The notes: generated by a model not told the origin, from the sequence alone. A DNA stretch of 64,000 nt from Actinospica robiniae DSM 44927 (GCF_000504285.1 NZ_KI632511.1:6182154-6246153); one strand, 5' to 3'. Positions 1 through 8,973 are shown, counted from the stretch's first letter. A program made the numbers and translations.

Positions 1-546
1 GCGCTGAACGAGATCGACCGCCACTGGATCCCCACCTCGCGCAGCTGGCGGCTCAACGAGCGCCACTACGGCGCGCTGCAGGGCAAGGACAAGGCGCAGA
101 CCCTGGCGGAGTTCGGCGAGGAGCAGTTCATGCTCTGGCGCCGTTCCTACGACGTGCCCCCGCCCCCGCTGCCCGAGGACGACGAGTACTCGCAGTTCCA
201 CGACCCGCGCTACGCCGTGCTCCCGGGCGAGGTGCGCCCGCGCACCGAGTGCCTCGCCGACGTGGTCGACCGGATGCTGCCCTACTGGTACGACGCGCTG
301 GTGCCCGACCTGCGGGCCCACCGCACCGTCCTGGTCGCCGCCCACGGCAACTCGCTGCGCGCCCTGGTCAAGCACCTCGACGGCATCTCCGACGCGGACA
401 TTGCCGGCCTGAACATCCCCACCGGCATCCCGCTCTACTACGAGCTCGACGCCGACCTGCGCCCGGTCGTCCCCGGCGGCGAGTACCTCGACCCGGCCGC
501 CGCGGCCGAGGCCATCGAGGCGGTCAAGAACCAGGGCAAGAAGTAG
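1..546 (+). CDS. gpmA: 2,3-bisphosphoglycerate-dependent phosphoglycerate mutase (C-terminal part, cut by window edge)
   Basis: Interconverts 3- and 2-phosphoglycerate in glycolysis and gluconeogenesis, in the cytoplasm. The frame is open from base 1, so the N-terminus (RHGxS phosphohistidine loop) lies outside the window; 181 residues remain of a family norm of about 250. Visible family features are [17 protein letters not shown] near the beginning, the [10 protein letters not shown] segment typical of the dPGM type, and [15 protein letters not shown] with the second catalytic His. A 14-bp hairpin terminator follows. phoU converges from the other side. The identification is secure; only the 5' end is missing. 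Confidence 0.96.
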   Translation, partial: ALNEIDRHWIPTSRSWRLNERHYGALQGKDKAQTLAEFGEEQFMLWRRSYDVPPPPLPEDDEYSQFHDPRYAVLPGEVRPRTECLADVVDRMLPYWYDALVPDLRAHRTVLVAAHGNSLRALVKHLDGISDADIAGLNIPTGIPLYYELDADLRPVVPGGEYLDPAAAAEAIEAVKNQGKK

Positions 547-568
547 CTCGCAGACCCGCACCACGCGC

Positions 569-600
569 GACGCCCCGCCGGACGAATCCGGCGGGGCGTC
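569..600. terminator. Bidirectional intrinsic-type terminator between gpmA and phoU
   Basis: Perfect 14-bp inverted repeat (GACGCCCCGCCGGA and its complement) with a CGAA tetraloop, between two convergent genes. No long T tract follows, as is usual in high-GC actinomycetes. Confidence 0.8.
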
Positions 601-650
601 TCCCGTTCTCCCTGTGCTGTGCTGCCACCGTCCGGGCCGCCCCGGACGGC

Positions 651-1289
651 CTAGTATTCGCCGGTGACCAGGAAGACCATGCGGCGCGCGACGGAGACGG
701 CGTGGTCGGCGAAGCGCTCGTAGTAGCGCCCGACCAGGGTCACGTCGATCGCGGTCTCCACCGGGTACGGGGTGCCCTCGTGCAGGAGCGCGCTGAACAG
801 GGCCCGGTGCAGCCGGTCCATCGCGTCGTCCTCGCTCTCGAGCAGGCGGGCCGCCTCGACGTCGCGGCCGTCGATGATGTCGCCGGTCTTGCGGGCCAGC
901 TCCTCGCCGATCCGGCCCATCTCGGCCACGGTCTCGCGCAGCTCCTCCGGGATGGCGATCTCCGGGTAGCGCAGCCGGGCCACCTTGGCCACGTGCCGGG
1001 CCAGGTCGCCCATGCGCTCGAGGTCGGCGCTCATCCGCAGCGAGGTGATGATGGTGCGCAGGTCGCCGGCCACGGGCTGCTGCCGGGCCAGCAGGTCAAG
1101 GGCGCGTGCGTCGAGCGCCTTCTGTAGGCCGTCCACCGCGTCGTCGGCAGCGATGACCTTCTCGGCCAACTGCAGGTCGGCGTTCATCAGAGCCTCGGTG
1201 GCCTCGTTCAGCGCGAGGGCCACCAGGCCGGTCATCTCGATCAGCGTGGCGCCGATCGAGTCGAGCTCTTCGTGGTAGACGTCGCGCAT
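651..1289 (-). CDS. phoU: Phosphate signalling regulator PhoU
   Basis: 212-residue all-helical protein with the two PhoU three-helix repeats. It begins MRDVYHEELD, with LRMSADLERMGDLARHV in repeat 1 and GRYYERFADHAVSVARR in repeat 2; these are the E/DxxxD metal-binding signatures of the family. PhoU links the Pst phosphate transporter to the phosphate-sensing histidine kinase and keeps it off when phosphate is ample. It lies divergent from senX3-regX3, the usual actinobacterial arrangement. No pst genes are in the window. Confidence 0.95.
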   Translation of the reverse strand: MRDVYHEELDSIGATLIEMTGLVALALNEATEALMNADLQLAEKVIAADDAVDGLQKALDARALDLLARQQPVAGDLRTIITSLRMSADLERMGDLARHVAKVARLRYPEIAIPEELRETVAEMGRIGEELARKTGDIIDGRDVEAARLLESEDDAMDRLHRALFSALLHEGTPYPVETAIDVTLVGRYYERFADHAVSVARRMVFLVTGEY

Positions 1290-1465
1290 GGATCACTCCT
1301 GAAGGGATGGAACGGGGACTAGCCGATACGGTACGGGGTCAGTTGTTCGCCAGGCCACGCCGATGGATGAATCAAACGCAACCCACACGTGAATTCTCGG
1401 CGACGGAAGGCGTTGGTGGCCCTCGAGCCTTCGAAACGCCTGGTTTGGCCGCTTACTCTGATCGT

Positions 1466-2680
1466 GTGCACATATTCGTCGCCTCCGCCTTTCACGTCGC
1501 GGCGGCCTCGGCCTCCGCGCTGATAGCGCTGGTGGTGGGGCTCGCGGCGGGCCTGGCGTTCCGCTGGAGCGAGCGTGACCGGTCGCGGCTCGAGTCGCAG
1601 CCGGAGCCGCTCGTGCCGCCCGGCGTCGCGGCGGTGCTCCAGGTGCTGCGCTCCTCGGCGGTGCTGCTCGACCCGAGCGACGCCGTGGTCAAGGCCTCGC
1701 CGGCCGCGCACGCGATGGGCCTGGTGCGCGGCCAGCGGCTGGTGCCCGAGGAGCTGACCGGGATCGCCCGGCAGGTCCGCCGGGACGGCGAGATACGCCA
1801 GGTCGAACTGGAGCTGCAGCGCGGCCCGCTGGGCCAGGACACGCTCGCGGTGTCCGTGCGGGTCGCCCCGCTCGGTGCCCAGCTGGTCCTGGTGCTGGTC
1901 GAGGACCGCACCGAGGCCCGCCGGGTGGACGCGGTGCGCCGCGACTTCGTGGCCAACGTCAGCCACGAGCTCAAGACCCCGGTCGGCGCGCTCTCGCTGC
2001 TGGCCGAGGCGGTGCTCAGCGCCAGCGACGACCCGGACGCGGTGCGCCGCTTCGCCGGACGGATGCAGAAGGAGGCGCACCGGCTGACCAACCTGGTGCA
2101 GGACCTGATCGACCTGTCCCGGGTGCAGGGAGACGACCCGTTGGCCAAGGCGGTCGCGGTGGATCTGGCCGAGGTGGTCGCGGCGGCCCGGGAACGGGTG
2201 GCCGAGGTGGCCGAGGCCCGGCAGATAGAGCTGGTGGCCAGCGGCGCCGAGGACGTGCGCGTCCTGGGCGACCTGGGCCAGCTGACCACGGCGATCGGCA
2301 ATCTGGTGGAGAACGCCGTGAACTACTCACCTGATCGGACCAAAGTGGTGGTCTCGGTCCGGATCGAGGGCGACCTGGCCGAGGTGTCCGTCACCGACCA
2401 GGGCGTGGGCATCCCGGACCAGGACCTCAACCGCATCTTCGAGCGCTTCTACCGGGTGGACCCGGCGCGCTCGCGCGTGACCGGCGGCACCGGCCTCGGG
2501 CTCGCGATCGTCAAGCACATCGCCGCCACGCACGGCGGCGACGTGTCGGTCTGGAGCGTGGAGGGCGCCGGCTCCACCTTCACCCTGCGGCTGCCGGTGG
2601 CCCAAGGCGCCCCGGTGTCCGAGCTCGAACCAACCCACAGCCAACCGATCAGAATCACGACAGGGAGTCGAACGACGTGA
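1466..2680 (+). CDS. senX3: Phosphate-responsive sensor histidine kinase SenX3/PhoR
   Basis: Membrane kinase of the SenX3-RegX3 (PhoR-PhoP) system. From the GTG at 1466 it has about 404 residues, close to the family size. One N-terminal membrane helix (about 10-30) is followed by a PAS-like region, then the H box VSHELKTPVGALSL, N box NLVENAVNYSP, G1 DQGVGIP, F box FERFYRV and G2 GTGLGLAI. The start is chosen because TACTCT (1454-1459) lies 6 nt before the GTG, which suggests a leaderless transcript; the open frame runs upstream to 1307 but that part looks non-coding. The stop overlaps the regX3 start by 4 bases. Confidence 0.93.
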   Translation: MHIFVASAFHVAAASASALIALVVGLAAGLAFRWSERDRSRLESQPEPLVPPGVAAVLQVLRSSAVLLDPSDAVVKASPAAHAMGLVRGQRLVPEELTGIARQVRRDGEIRQVELELQRGPLGQDTLAVSVRVAPLGAQLVLVLVEDRTEARRVDAVRRDFVANVSHELKTPVGALSLLAEAVLSASDDPDAVRRFAGRMQKEAHRLTNLVQDLIDLSRVQGDDPLAKAVAVDLAEVVAAARERVAEVAEARQIELVASGAEDVRVLGDLGQLTTAIGNLVENAVNYSPDRTKVVVSVRIEGDLAEVSVTDQGVGIPDQDLNRIFERFYRVDPARSRVTGGTGLGLAIVKHIAATHGGDVSVWSVEGAGSTFTLRLPVAQGAPVSELEPTHSQPIRITTGSRTT

Positions 2681-3360
2681 CCAGGGTGCTGGTAGTCGAG
2701 GATGAGGAGTCGTTCAGCGACCCGCTTTCCTACATGCTGCGCAATGAGGGCTTCGAGGTGGCCGTGGCGGCCACCGGACCCGAGGCACTCGACGAGTTCG
2801 ACCGGCACGGGGCGGACCTGGTGCTGCTCGACCTGATGCTGCCCGGCCTGCCCGGCACCGAGGTCTGCCGGCAACTGAGGACCCGCTCCAGTGTCCCGGT
2901 GATCATGCTGACCGCCAAGGACTCCGAGATAGACAAGGTCGTCGGCCTCGAGCTCGGCGCCGACGACTATGTGACCAAGCCGTTCTCCTCGCGCGAGCTG
3001 GTCGCCCGGATCCGCGCGGTGCTGCGCCGCCACGGCGGCCAGCCCGAGGAGCTGGAGGACTCGGCGCTCGAGGCCGGGCCGGTCCGGATGGATGTGGAGC
3101 GGCACACCGTGAGCGTGGCCGGCAACGGCGTGCAGCTGCCGCTCAAGGAGTTCGAACTGCTGGAGATGCTGCTGCGCAACGCCGGCCGGGTGCTCACCCG
3201 GATGCAGCTGATCGACCGGGTCTGGGGCGCCGACTACGTGGGCGACACCAAGACCCTCGACGTGCACGTCAAGCGGCTGCGCGCGAAGATCGAGCCGGAC
3301 CCGGCGCTGCCGCGCTACCTGGTCACGGTCCGCGGCCTGGGCTACAAGTTCGAGCCGTGA
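2677..3360 (+). CDS. regX3: OmpR-family response regulator RegX3/PhoP
   Basis: 227-residue response regulator. The receiver domain has acidic residues VVEDEE, phospho-acceptor D in LVLLDLMLPGLPG, the conserved T in MLTAKD and K in YVTKPFSSREL. The C-terminal winged helix ends in TLDVHVKRLRAKIE and VRGLGYKFE. It activates phosphate-starvation genes after phosphotransfer from the upstream kinase. It is translationally coupled to senX3 through a GTGA overlap and is followed by a strong terminator. Confidence 0.96.
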   Translation: MTRVLVVEDEESFSDPLSYMLRNEGFEVAVAATGPEALDEFDRHGADLVLLDLMLPGLPGTEVCRQLRTRSSVPVIMLTAKDSEIDKVVGLELGADDYVTKPFSSRELVARIRAVLRRHGGQPEELEDSALEAGPVRMDVERHTVSVAGNGVQLPLKEFELLEMLLRNAGRVLTRMQLIDRVWGADYVGDTKTLDVHVKRLRAKIEPDPALPRYLVTVRGLGYKFEP

Positions 3361-3400
3361 GCCCGCGCGGCGCCGCGGCGCGCCGCACCTGAGAAAGCCG

Positions 3401-3426
3401 GACGGCCTCCCCGCGGGGAGGCCGTC
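3401..3426. terminator. Terminator after regX3 (also serves the convergent lipoprotein gene)
   Basis: 26-bp perfect palindrome made of GACGGCCTCCCC, GC and the complement, followed by a short mixed T-rich run. It sits between convergent genes. Confidence 0.8.
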
Positions 3427-3470
3427 GTCGTTTCGTCTCGTGCCGTGAGCCGGCCGGGGCCGGCCCGGGC

Positions 3471-4217
3471 TCAGAGGCTCGAGCTGGGGTTCGGCGTGCC
3501 GGAGACGGTCACGTTGGCCGAGGCGCTGCCGGTGGCCGTGGCCGGGGTGCTCGCGGTCGGGATGCCCGGGGAGACCAGCGGCGTGGCGCTGCCCGGCTCG
3601 ATCGTGGGCAGCGCGGTGGCGGTGGCCGGGCCGTTCGGGTTGTAGGCGGCCCACAGGCCGGCGTTCGGCTGCACCTGCGCGGTCACGGTGGCCTTGCTGC
3701 CGTCCGAGAAGGAGTAGACGACCTGGGCGTTCTGCCCGGCCACCACGCCGGGGCCGGTGGCCAGCAGCATCGGCTGGCCCTGCTGGCCGAACTGCACCGA
3801 GCGCATGCCGGGGATGGTCACGTCGTCGCCGGCCACCTGGACGCCCGGGGCCACGTTCGAGGCGGCCGCGGCCTGCACGTTCATCGGGTTGCCGTTGACC
3901 GTGACCGAGGTCAGCTGGAGCGAGCTGCCCTGGTCCGGGTTGGTGTTGGCGAGCTGCCCGATCACCTCGGCGTTGCCGGTGTTCGAATCGGTCACGACCC
4001 ACACGTTGCTGATCCACATGTAGCCGGCGGTCGCCATGCCGGAGTCCGGCTTGATCTGGTAGACCTGGGGGTCGGTTCCCGCGGAGCAGGCCGCCAGCAC
4101 GGGCAGGGCGACCACCAGCAGCGCTCCGCCCAAGGCGGTGCGGTTGCGGCGGCTGCGCAGGATGTTCGAGTGCGAGGCTCGCGGGCTAGGCGCGCTGGAG
4201 TGGGGGTTGCTGCTCAC
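3471..4217 (-). CDS. Secreted lipoprotein of unknown function
   Basis: 248 residues from a GTG start with an AGGAG ribosome site upstream. A basic N-terminus precedes a hydrophobic stretch and the lipobox LAAC (Cys44), so it is exported and lipid-anchored. The mature part is an all-beta type domain (about 55-190) that begins MATAGYMWISNVWVV, followed by a Pro/Ser/Thr/Ala-rich tail. It resembles the lipoproteins often found between phoP and carD in actinomycetes. I see no clear Met/His copper motif, so a PCuAC-like copper role is only a possibility. Confidence 0.8.
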   Translation of the reverse strand: MSSNPHSSAPSPRASHSNILRSRRNRTALGGALLVVALPVLAACSAGTDPQVYQIKPDSGMATAGYMWISNVWVVTDSNTGNAEVIGQLANTNPDQGSSLQLTSVTVNGNPMNVQAAAASNVAPGVQVAGDDVTIPGMRSVQFGQQGQPMLLATGPGVVAGQNAQVVYSFSDGSKATVTAQVQPNAGLWAAYNPNGPATATALPTIEPGSATPLVSPGIPTASTPATATGSASANVTVSGTPNPSSSL

Positions 4218-4510
4218 GGTGGGTCAGGCTCCTCGCGGTGGCTGCTGTGGTCGCTTTAAGAACGTATTTAGCCACAGCGTACTGACCGCGTTTGACGGCG
4301 ACTCACCGGGATGCACGTTTACATAGCCGGTGCGGCGTTTCGCGCCCCGGATCGGGTGCGTGCGTGGACGTATGGTACTGATTCGTCCGATTGGGCTCGA
4401 CCGAAGGGTCGAGCGCCCGCGGACGTCGCCGAACCGGCCGGGCCGGTCCCGCGGCGACCGCGGGCGCGCCACCGATCTGATCTCACTGTGATCGCCTTAC
4501 CTGTCTCGCC
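4218..4510. other. Intergenic region upstream of the lipoprotein gene
   Basis: About 290 bp between two minus-strand genes. It is locally less GC-rich than the genes (for example cgtatttagccacagcgta around 4265). It probably holds the promoter of the 3471-4217 gene, but I could not identify a convincing -35/-10 pair. Confidence 0.4.
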
Positions 4511-4822
4511 TTACCTGATCGCCCCGAGCGCCGTGACCACGGACGCGGAGAGCAACGCCGCCGCCAGCAGGATGGCCACCACGCCGCGCGGGGTGCCCAG
4601 GACCCGGAACGTCCTGGCCAGCCGGCAGCGCCGTCGTACCCATCGCAGCTCGCGGAAGTAGCGCCGCTGGTCCGGCATCAGCTCTCGGGGGTCTAACGGG
4701 GCGCGCCACTGCCCCTCGGTGATGGCCGTTCCATCCGGCCAGTGCGCCACGACCGCCGCGTCGGGCTCGTCGCGGGCGCCGTCCCACGACGAGGAATACT
4801 CGCTGCTCGAATCCACGAACAA
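4511..4822 (-). CDS. Small single-pass membrane protein, unknown
   Basis: 103 residues from a TTG start at 4822, preceded by AGGTGGGG at suitable distance. An acidic, Ser-rich cytoplasmic N-terminus is followed by an Arg-rich segment (about 52-75) and one C-terminal hydrophobic helix (GVVAILLAAALLSASVVTAL). No recognised domain. It is divergent from carD. The membrane segment and the ribosome site support a real gene; function unknown. Confidence 0.6.
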   Translation of the reverse strand: MFVDSSSEYSSSWDGARDEPDAAVVAHWPDGTAITEGQWRAPLDPRELMPDQRRYFRELRWVRRRCRLARTFRVLGTPRGVVAILLAAALLSASVVTALGAIR

Positions 4823-4975
4823 TCACCCCACCTAACGAGGGCACAAGTCCAAGCACGCGCTGTACGAGCATTGTGCGCCCGTACGTCGCGCCTGCCCAGA
4901 GTGTTGCCGCTCCAGATGCGGCGAAACCCCTCCGCACGCCCCGTTCGGAAGGTGTGAAACGAAGATTCTTGGGCA

Positions 4976-4995
4976 GCGTGGCGGGCCCGCCACGC
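4976..4995. promoter_or_regulatory. 20-bp perfect GC palindrome upstream of carD
   Basis: GCGTGGCGGGCCCGCCACGC is self-complementary with no loop. No gene ends next to it on either strand, so it is not an obvious terminator. It may be an operator or a cruciform-forming site. Confidence 0.4.
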
Positions 4996-5071
4996 CGCGC
5001 TGACCAGGGGCGAGTACGCCATCCGCACGGTTGTCAAGTGGGCATCACCTATCTGACCTGGGCAAACGCCC

Positions 5072-5100
5072 TTCAGAAACCGCTGTGAGCGTGTTATCCT
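5072..5100 (+). promoter_or_regulatory. Putative housekeeping-sigma promoter of carD
   Basis: TTCAGA (5072-5077), 17-bp spacer, TATCCT (5095-5100). Transcription would start near 5107, about 20 nt before the carD start, with a GAAGGGG ribosome site between. Confidence 0.6.
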
Positions 5101-5128
5101 GGTTACCCACGGAAGGGGTACGCATCAC

Positions 5129-5635
5129 ATGACGTTCAAGGTTGGCGAGACCGTCGTCTATCCCCACCATGGGGCCGCCCTCATCGAAGCGATCGAGACC
5201 CGGATGATCAAGGGTGAGGAGAAGGCCTACCTCAGGCTCCGCGTCGCCCAGGGTGATCTGACCCTCATGGTACCCACCGACAAACTCGAGGATGTCGGCG
5301 TCCGCGACGTCGTCGACCAGAACGGGCTCGACCAGGTCTTCGAGGTGCTCCGTGCGGAGTACACCGAGGAGCCCACGAACTGGTCCCGGCGCTACAAGGC
5401 CAACCTGGAGAAGCTGGCGTCCGGCAACGTGATCCGGGTCGCCGAGGTCGTGCGCGACCTGTGGCGGCGCGACCGCGAGCGCGGCCTGTCGGCCGGCGAG
5501 AAGCGGATGCTGGGCAAGGCCCGGCAGATCCTGGTGAGCGAACTGGCCCTGGCCGAGTGCACCAACGAGGACAAGGCCGAGTCCATCCTGGACGAGGTGC
5601 TCGCCTCCCAGGTCGGCCCCGCCGCCACCGCCTGA
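5129..5635 (+). CDS. carD: RNA polymerase-binding transcription regulator CarD
   Basis: 168 residues, normal length. The N-terminal Tudor-like RNA-polymerase-binding domain ([17 protein letters not shown]) is followed by the C-terminal helical DNA-binding domain with [13 protein letters not shown] and VVRDLWRRD. It binds the RNA polymerase beta subunit and stabilises open complexes, notably at rRNA promoters. Located directly upstream of ispDF with a 40-bp gap, as in many actinomycetes, so the two may be co-transcribed. Confidence 0.97.
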   Translation: MTFKVGETVVYPHHGAALIEAIETRMIKGEEKAYLRLRVAQGDLTLMVPTDKLEDVGVRDVVDQNGLDQVFEVLRAEYTEEPTNWSRRYKANLEKLASGNVIRVAEVVRDLWRRDRERGLSAGEKRMLGKARQILVSELALAECTNEDKAESILDEVLASQVGPAATA

Positions 5636-5675
5636 CCCCCGGACCTCCCGCACCACGAGACCATCCGTTGGCACC

Positions 5676-6941
5676 GTGACCCCACTCCCGACGCCGCGCA
5701 CGGCCGCGCTCGTTCCCGCGGCCGGCCGCGGTGAACGGCTCGGTCCGGGCGCCCCGAAGGCTCTGCGCTCGATCGGCGGCGAGCCGCTCCTGCGACACGC
5801 CGTACGCGGGCTGCTGGCCTCCGACCGGATCGACCTGGTCGTGGTCGCGGCCCCGCCCTCCGGTGAGGGCCTGGCCGAAGTGGCCCGCATCCTCTCCACC
5901 CTCCGCTCCGAGGCGGGCGTCTCCGTCGGCGAGGTGCTGATCGTGCCGGGGGGAGCCACCCGGCAGCAGTCGGTCGCCCTCGCGCTCGCGGCCGTACCCG
6001 CGGACTTCGACGTCGTACTCGTGCACGACGCCGCACGTGCGCTCACCCCGCCGGCCACCATCGCCGGCGTAGTGGACGCCGTGCGGGCCGGAGCCGACGC
6101 GGTCATCCCGGTCCTGCCCGTCGCCGACACGATCAAATCCGTACGTCCGCGCTCTGAGACACCCGAGGCCGCGGCGGCGTACGACACGGTCGGTCAGACG
6201 GTCGACCGCAGTTCCCTGCGTGCCGTCCAGACCCCGCAGGGCTTCCGCCGCGATCTGCTCGAACGCGCCCACGCCGCGGCCGGCCACGACGCGACCGACG
6301 ACGCGGGCCTCGTCGAGGCACTGGGCCTGCCGGTGGCGATGATCCCCGGGCACGTCGAGGCGTTCAAGGTCACCACCCCGTTCGACCTCGTGCTGGCCGA
6401 GGCTGTGCTGGCCGCGCGGATCAAGGAGCCCCCGATGCCCGCGATCAACCTGCCCATGGTCGGTATCGGCGTGGATGTGCACGCGTTCGCCACCGAAGCC
6501 GACCTCGAGACCGAGCCGCGCCCGCTGCGCCTGGCCGGGCTCGACTGGCCGGGCCAGACCGGCCTGCTCGGCCACTCCGACGCCGACGTGGTCGCCCACG
6601 CGGCCTGCAACGCGCTGTTCTCGGCGGCGGGCCTGGGCGACCTCGGCTCCAACTTCGGCACCGACCAGCCCGAGTGGAAGGGCGCCGCCGGCATCGTGCT
6701 GCTGGCCGAGGCGGCCCGGCGGGTGCGCGAGTCCGGCCTGCACATCGGCAACATCGCGGTGCAGCTGATCGGCCAGCGCCCCAAGCTCGGCCCGCGCCGC
6801 GCCGAGGCGGAGGCCGTGCTCGGCGAGGCGGCCGGCGCGCCGGTCCGGGTGAGCGCGGCCACCACCGACGGGCTGGGCTTCACCGGCCGCGGCGAAGGGC
6901 TCACCGCCATCGCCACCGCGATCGTCTTCCCGACCGACTGA
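5676..6941 (+). CDS. ispDF: Bifunctional IspD/IspF (MEP isoprenoid pathway)
   Basis: 421 residues from a GTG start, two complete enzymes in one frame. Residues 1 to about 245 are IspD (makes CDP-methylerythritol): [17 protein letters not shown] nucleotide loop, [26 protein letters not shown]. Residues about 260-421 are IspF (makes the cyclodiphosphate): GVDVHAF and [11 protein letters not shown] supply the metal ligands, with [13 protein letters not shown] near the end. A Met at about residue 254 starts the IspF part, but no stop separates the halves. The fusion joins enzymes that are not consecutive in the pathway (IspE acts between them). Confidence 0.95.
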   Translation: MTPLPTPRTAALVPAAGRGERLGPGAPKALRSIGGEPLLRHAVRGLLASDRIDLVVVAAPPSGEGLAEVARILSTLRSEAGVSVGEVLIVPGGATRQQSVALALAAVPADFDVVLVHDAARALTPPATIAGVVDAVRAGADAVIPVLPVADTIKSVRPRSETPEAAAAYDTVGQTVDRSSLRAVQTPQGFRRDLLERAHAAAGHDATDDAGLVEALGLPVAMIPGHVEAFKVTTPFDLVLAEAVLAARIKEPPMPAINLPMVGIGVDVHAFATEADLETEPRPLRLAGLDWPGQTGLLGHSDADVVAHAACNALFSAAGLGDLGSNFGTDQPEWKGAAGIVLLAEAARRVRESGLHIGNIAVQLIGQRPKLGPRRAEAEAVLGEAAGAPVRVSAATTDGLGFTGRGEGLTAIATAIVFPTD

Positions 6942-6955
6942 CGCCGCGTCAGTCG
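6935..6955. terminator. Terminator overlapping the ispDF stop codon
   Basis: CGACTGACGC, one C, then GCGTCAGTCG, a perfect 10-bp inverted repeat that includes the stop codon. It lies between convergent genes ending at 6941 and 6972. Confidence 0.55.
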
Positions 6956-6971
6956 CGGCGCCGCCGCCGGC

Positions 6972-8588
6972 TCAGCGCCCGAGCTCCCGGCCCTGGCTGC
7001 GCTGGATCCGCCCGGCCAGGCACAGCGCCGCCGCGCGTCCGGGGATGCCGCTCACCGCACCGCCGCGCACCGCTCCCGAGCCGCAGACCACGATGTTCGG
7101 GTACTGCGTCTCCACGCCCCAGCTGCCCGCCGGATGGTGCCCGCCCGCCCACGGCCAGTCCAGATCGCCGTGGAAGATGTGCCCGCCGGGCATCGCCAGC
7201 TGCGCCTCCACGTCCAGCGGGCTGAGCGCCTCGATGCACGGCTCGCCGTTGGCGTCGAGGGCCAGGCACTCCTCGATCGGCTCGGCGAGATGCCGGTTGA
7301 GTCCGGCCAGCGCGAGCTGCACGGCCCGCTCCTTCGCACCTTCCTGCCGGAACAGCCGGGCCGGGGTGTGCAGCCCGAACAGGGTGATCGTGTGCAGTCC
7401 GGCGCGCGCGGCGTCCGGGCTCAGGATCGTGCGATCCGTCAGCGTGTGGCAGTAAGCCTCGAACGGCAGCGGGTCCGGCAGACGTCCGGCTTCCGAATCC
7501 TGATAGGCCTTCGCCAGCGTGTCGGCCGACTCGTCCACGTGGAAGGTCCCGGCGAACGCCTGCTCCGGCGCCATGCCGGACTTGAGCGCGGGCAGCCGGG
7601 AGAGGACCAGATTGACCTTCAGCTGGTTGCCCTCTGGCCACTCCGGCGCCGGCTGGCCGAGCAGCTCGGCCAGGATCTGCGGCGCCAGGTTGGCCGCGAC
7701 GTACCGTGCCTCGATCTGCTGCTCGCCCTCAGCGGTTCGGTAGGTGACGCTCGCGATCCGGCCGTCCGTCTCCACCCGGGTCACCGTCGCGCCGGTCCGG
7801 ATCCGCGCGCCCGCCTTCAGCACGGCCCGCTCGAGCGAGCCGGTCACCGCGCCCATGCCGCCGATCGGCACGCGCCACTCGCCGGAGTGACTCGCCATCA
7901 CGTGGTAGAGGAAGCACCGGTTCTGCCGCAGGCTCGGGTCGTGCGCCCAGCTCTGCGTGCCGATCAGCGCGTCGGTCAGGACGACGCCGCGCACCTCGTC
8001 GTGCTCGAAGGTGCTCTCGACGATCTCGCCGAGCGGCCGCTCCATGAAGTCGCCCCAGAAGGCCGAGCCGCAGGCCTCGCGCAGCGCCTTCATCAGCACT
8101 CCGCGTCCCGGCAGCGGCTCGAGCAGTGTCGGCGCGATCACCCGTCCGGCCTTGCCGATCCGCTCGTAGAAGCGTTGCCAGGCCTGCCAGTCCCGGTCGG
8201 AGCCGGTGATGCGGCGGAACGAGTCGACCGTGGCGGAGCCGGGACGCCGCTCGACCAGCAGGCCGTCGGCCCGACCGTCGCGCAGCACCGGGGTGTAGGA
8301 CGCCACCGGCCGGGACCGCAGCTCGAGGTCGAGCTCCAGGTCGCGTACGACTGCGTACGGCATCAGCGAGACCAGGTACGAGTAGCAGGAGAGGCGCGCC
8401 TCGATCCCCGGGAAGAGCTGGTCGCTCACCGCCGCCCCGCCGACCCGGTCGAGCCGCTCGAGCACGGTCACCCGCAGTCCGAACTTGGCCAGATAGGCCG
8501 CGGTCACGAGGCCGTTGTGGCCTGCGCCGAGCACTACGACGTCGGTCTGGGCCGGCGCGCGATACCGCCCGGTCGCGGTTTCGGCCAT
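6972..8588 (-). CDS. Phytoene-desaturase-like FAD-dependent oxidoreductase
   Basis: 538 residues. The N-terminal FAD-binding Rossmann motif is VVVLGAGHNGLVTAAYLAKFG, ending in an acidic residue (VLERLDRVGG), as in the CrtI/phytoene dehydrogenase group. A substrate domain follows, and a second FAD-binding segment lies near the C-terminus (VVCGSGAVRGGAVSGIPGR). The start ATG is preceded by GGGAGAG. No carotenoid synthase (crtB/crtE) is nearby, so it is probably one of the many NAD(P)/FAD oxidoreductases of unknown substrate rather than a carotenoid enzyme. Confidence 0.85.
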   Translation of the reverse strand: MAETATGRYRAPAQTDVVVLGAGHNGLVTAAYLAKFGLRVTVLERLDRVGGAAVSDQLFPGIEARLSCYSYLVSLMPYAVVRDLELDLELRSRPVASYTPVLRDGRADGLLVERRPGSATVDSFRRITGSDRDWQAWQRFYERIGKAGRVIAPTLLEPLPGRGVLMKALREACGSAFWGDFMERPLGEIVESTFEHDEVRGVVLTDALIGTQSWAHDPSLRQNRCFLYHVMASHSGEWRVPIGGMGAVTGSLERAVLKAGARIRTGATVTRVETDGRIASVTYRTAEGEQQIEARYVAANLAPQILAELLGQPAPEWPEGNQLKVNLVLSRLPALKSGMAPEQAFAGTFHVDESADTLAKAYQDSEAGRLPDPLPFEAYCHTLTDRTILSPDAARAGLHTITLFGLHTPARLFRQEGAKERAVQLALAGLNRHLAEPIEECLALDANGEPCIEALSPLDVEAQLAMPGGHIFHGDLDWPWAGGHHPAGSWGVETQYPNIVVCGSGAVRGGAVSGIPGRAAALCLAGRIQRSQGRELGR

Positions 8589-8948
8589 GTGCTCTCCCGT
8601 CGAACGGTACCCGGCCCAGCCAAAACCCCGGCCGGAACATCAGCATACGGTCGGTTCCGGGGTGGATCGAGGCCTTACCTGAAGTTATATGCCCCGGCAC
8701 GCCGCGATGAACGCGTTTGACCCGGTCGTCGCGTCGCCGAATCGGCCCACTTCGTCTCTCAACGCGAGGCGCCGAAGCGGTGACGATCGTGCTCGCCGCC
8801 GGCACCGCCGCCCCCAGCCCCTTCAGCCGCCGCCACACCGCCGCCCGCAGCCGCGTCGGCTCCGACGGAATGCGATCGACCAGCACCAGCGACCCGGTCG
8901 CCGACAGCACGCAGTGCGGCAGCAGCGCGATGGGCGACACTCGGCTGC
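8589..8948. other. Intergenic region with a decayed gene
   Basis: 360 bp between the flavoenzyme and the VOC gene. Its only recognisable content is the chrB-like remnant on the minus strand. Base composition is less regular than in the flanking genes, with weak third-position GC. Confidence 0.5.
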
Positions 8949-8973
8949 ATGGCAGCAGCAACTGATCGATCAT
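8812..8973 (-). pseudogene. ChrB-like remnant (N-terminal fragment)
   Basis: Reading the minus strand from an ATG at 8973, residues 27-54 are GSLVLVDRIPSEPTRLRA followed by AVWRRLKGLG. This closely resembles the N-terminus of ChrB-type proteins (chromate-resistance regulator family), which carry a RxPSEPxRLRxAVWRxLK segment. After about residue 55 the frame reads only Arg-rich non-coding sequence, although it stays open into the neighbouring gene. The ATG overlaps the start of the divergent VOC gene. I read this as a truncated, decaying gene. Confidence 0.55.

Larger units (their letters stand above)
4823..5128. other. Divergent intergenic region upstream of carD
   Basis: 306 bp without a gene. 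It holds a 20-bp perfect palindrome at 4976-4995 and the putative carD promoter at 5072-5100. Confidence 0.6.

Noticed and set aside
1330-1360. PHO-box-like sequence between phoU and senX3 (GTTCGCCAGGC)
   Set aside because: Only one 11-mer resembles the consensus and the adjacent repeats do not match, so it is not listed as a site.
6972-8588. Carotenoid biosynthesis gene (crtI)
   Set aside because: The FAD motif fits the superfamily but no crtB, crtE or other pigment gene is adjacent, so only the general family is claimed.
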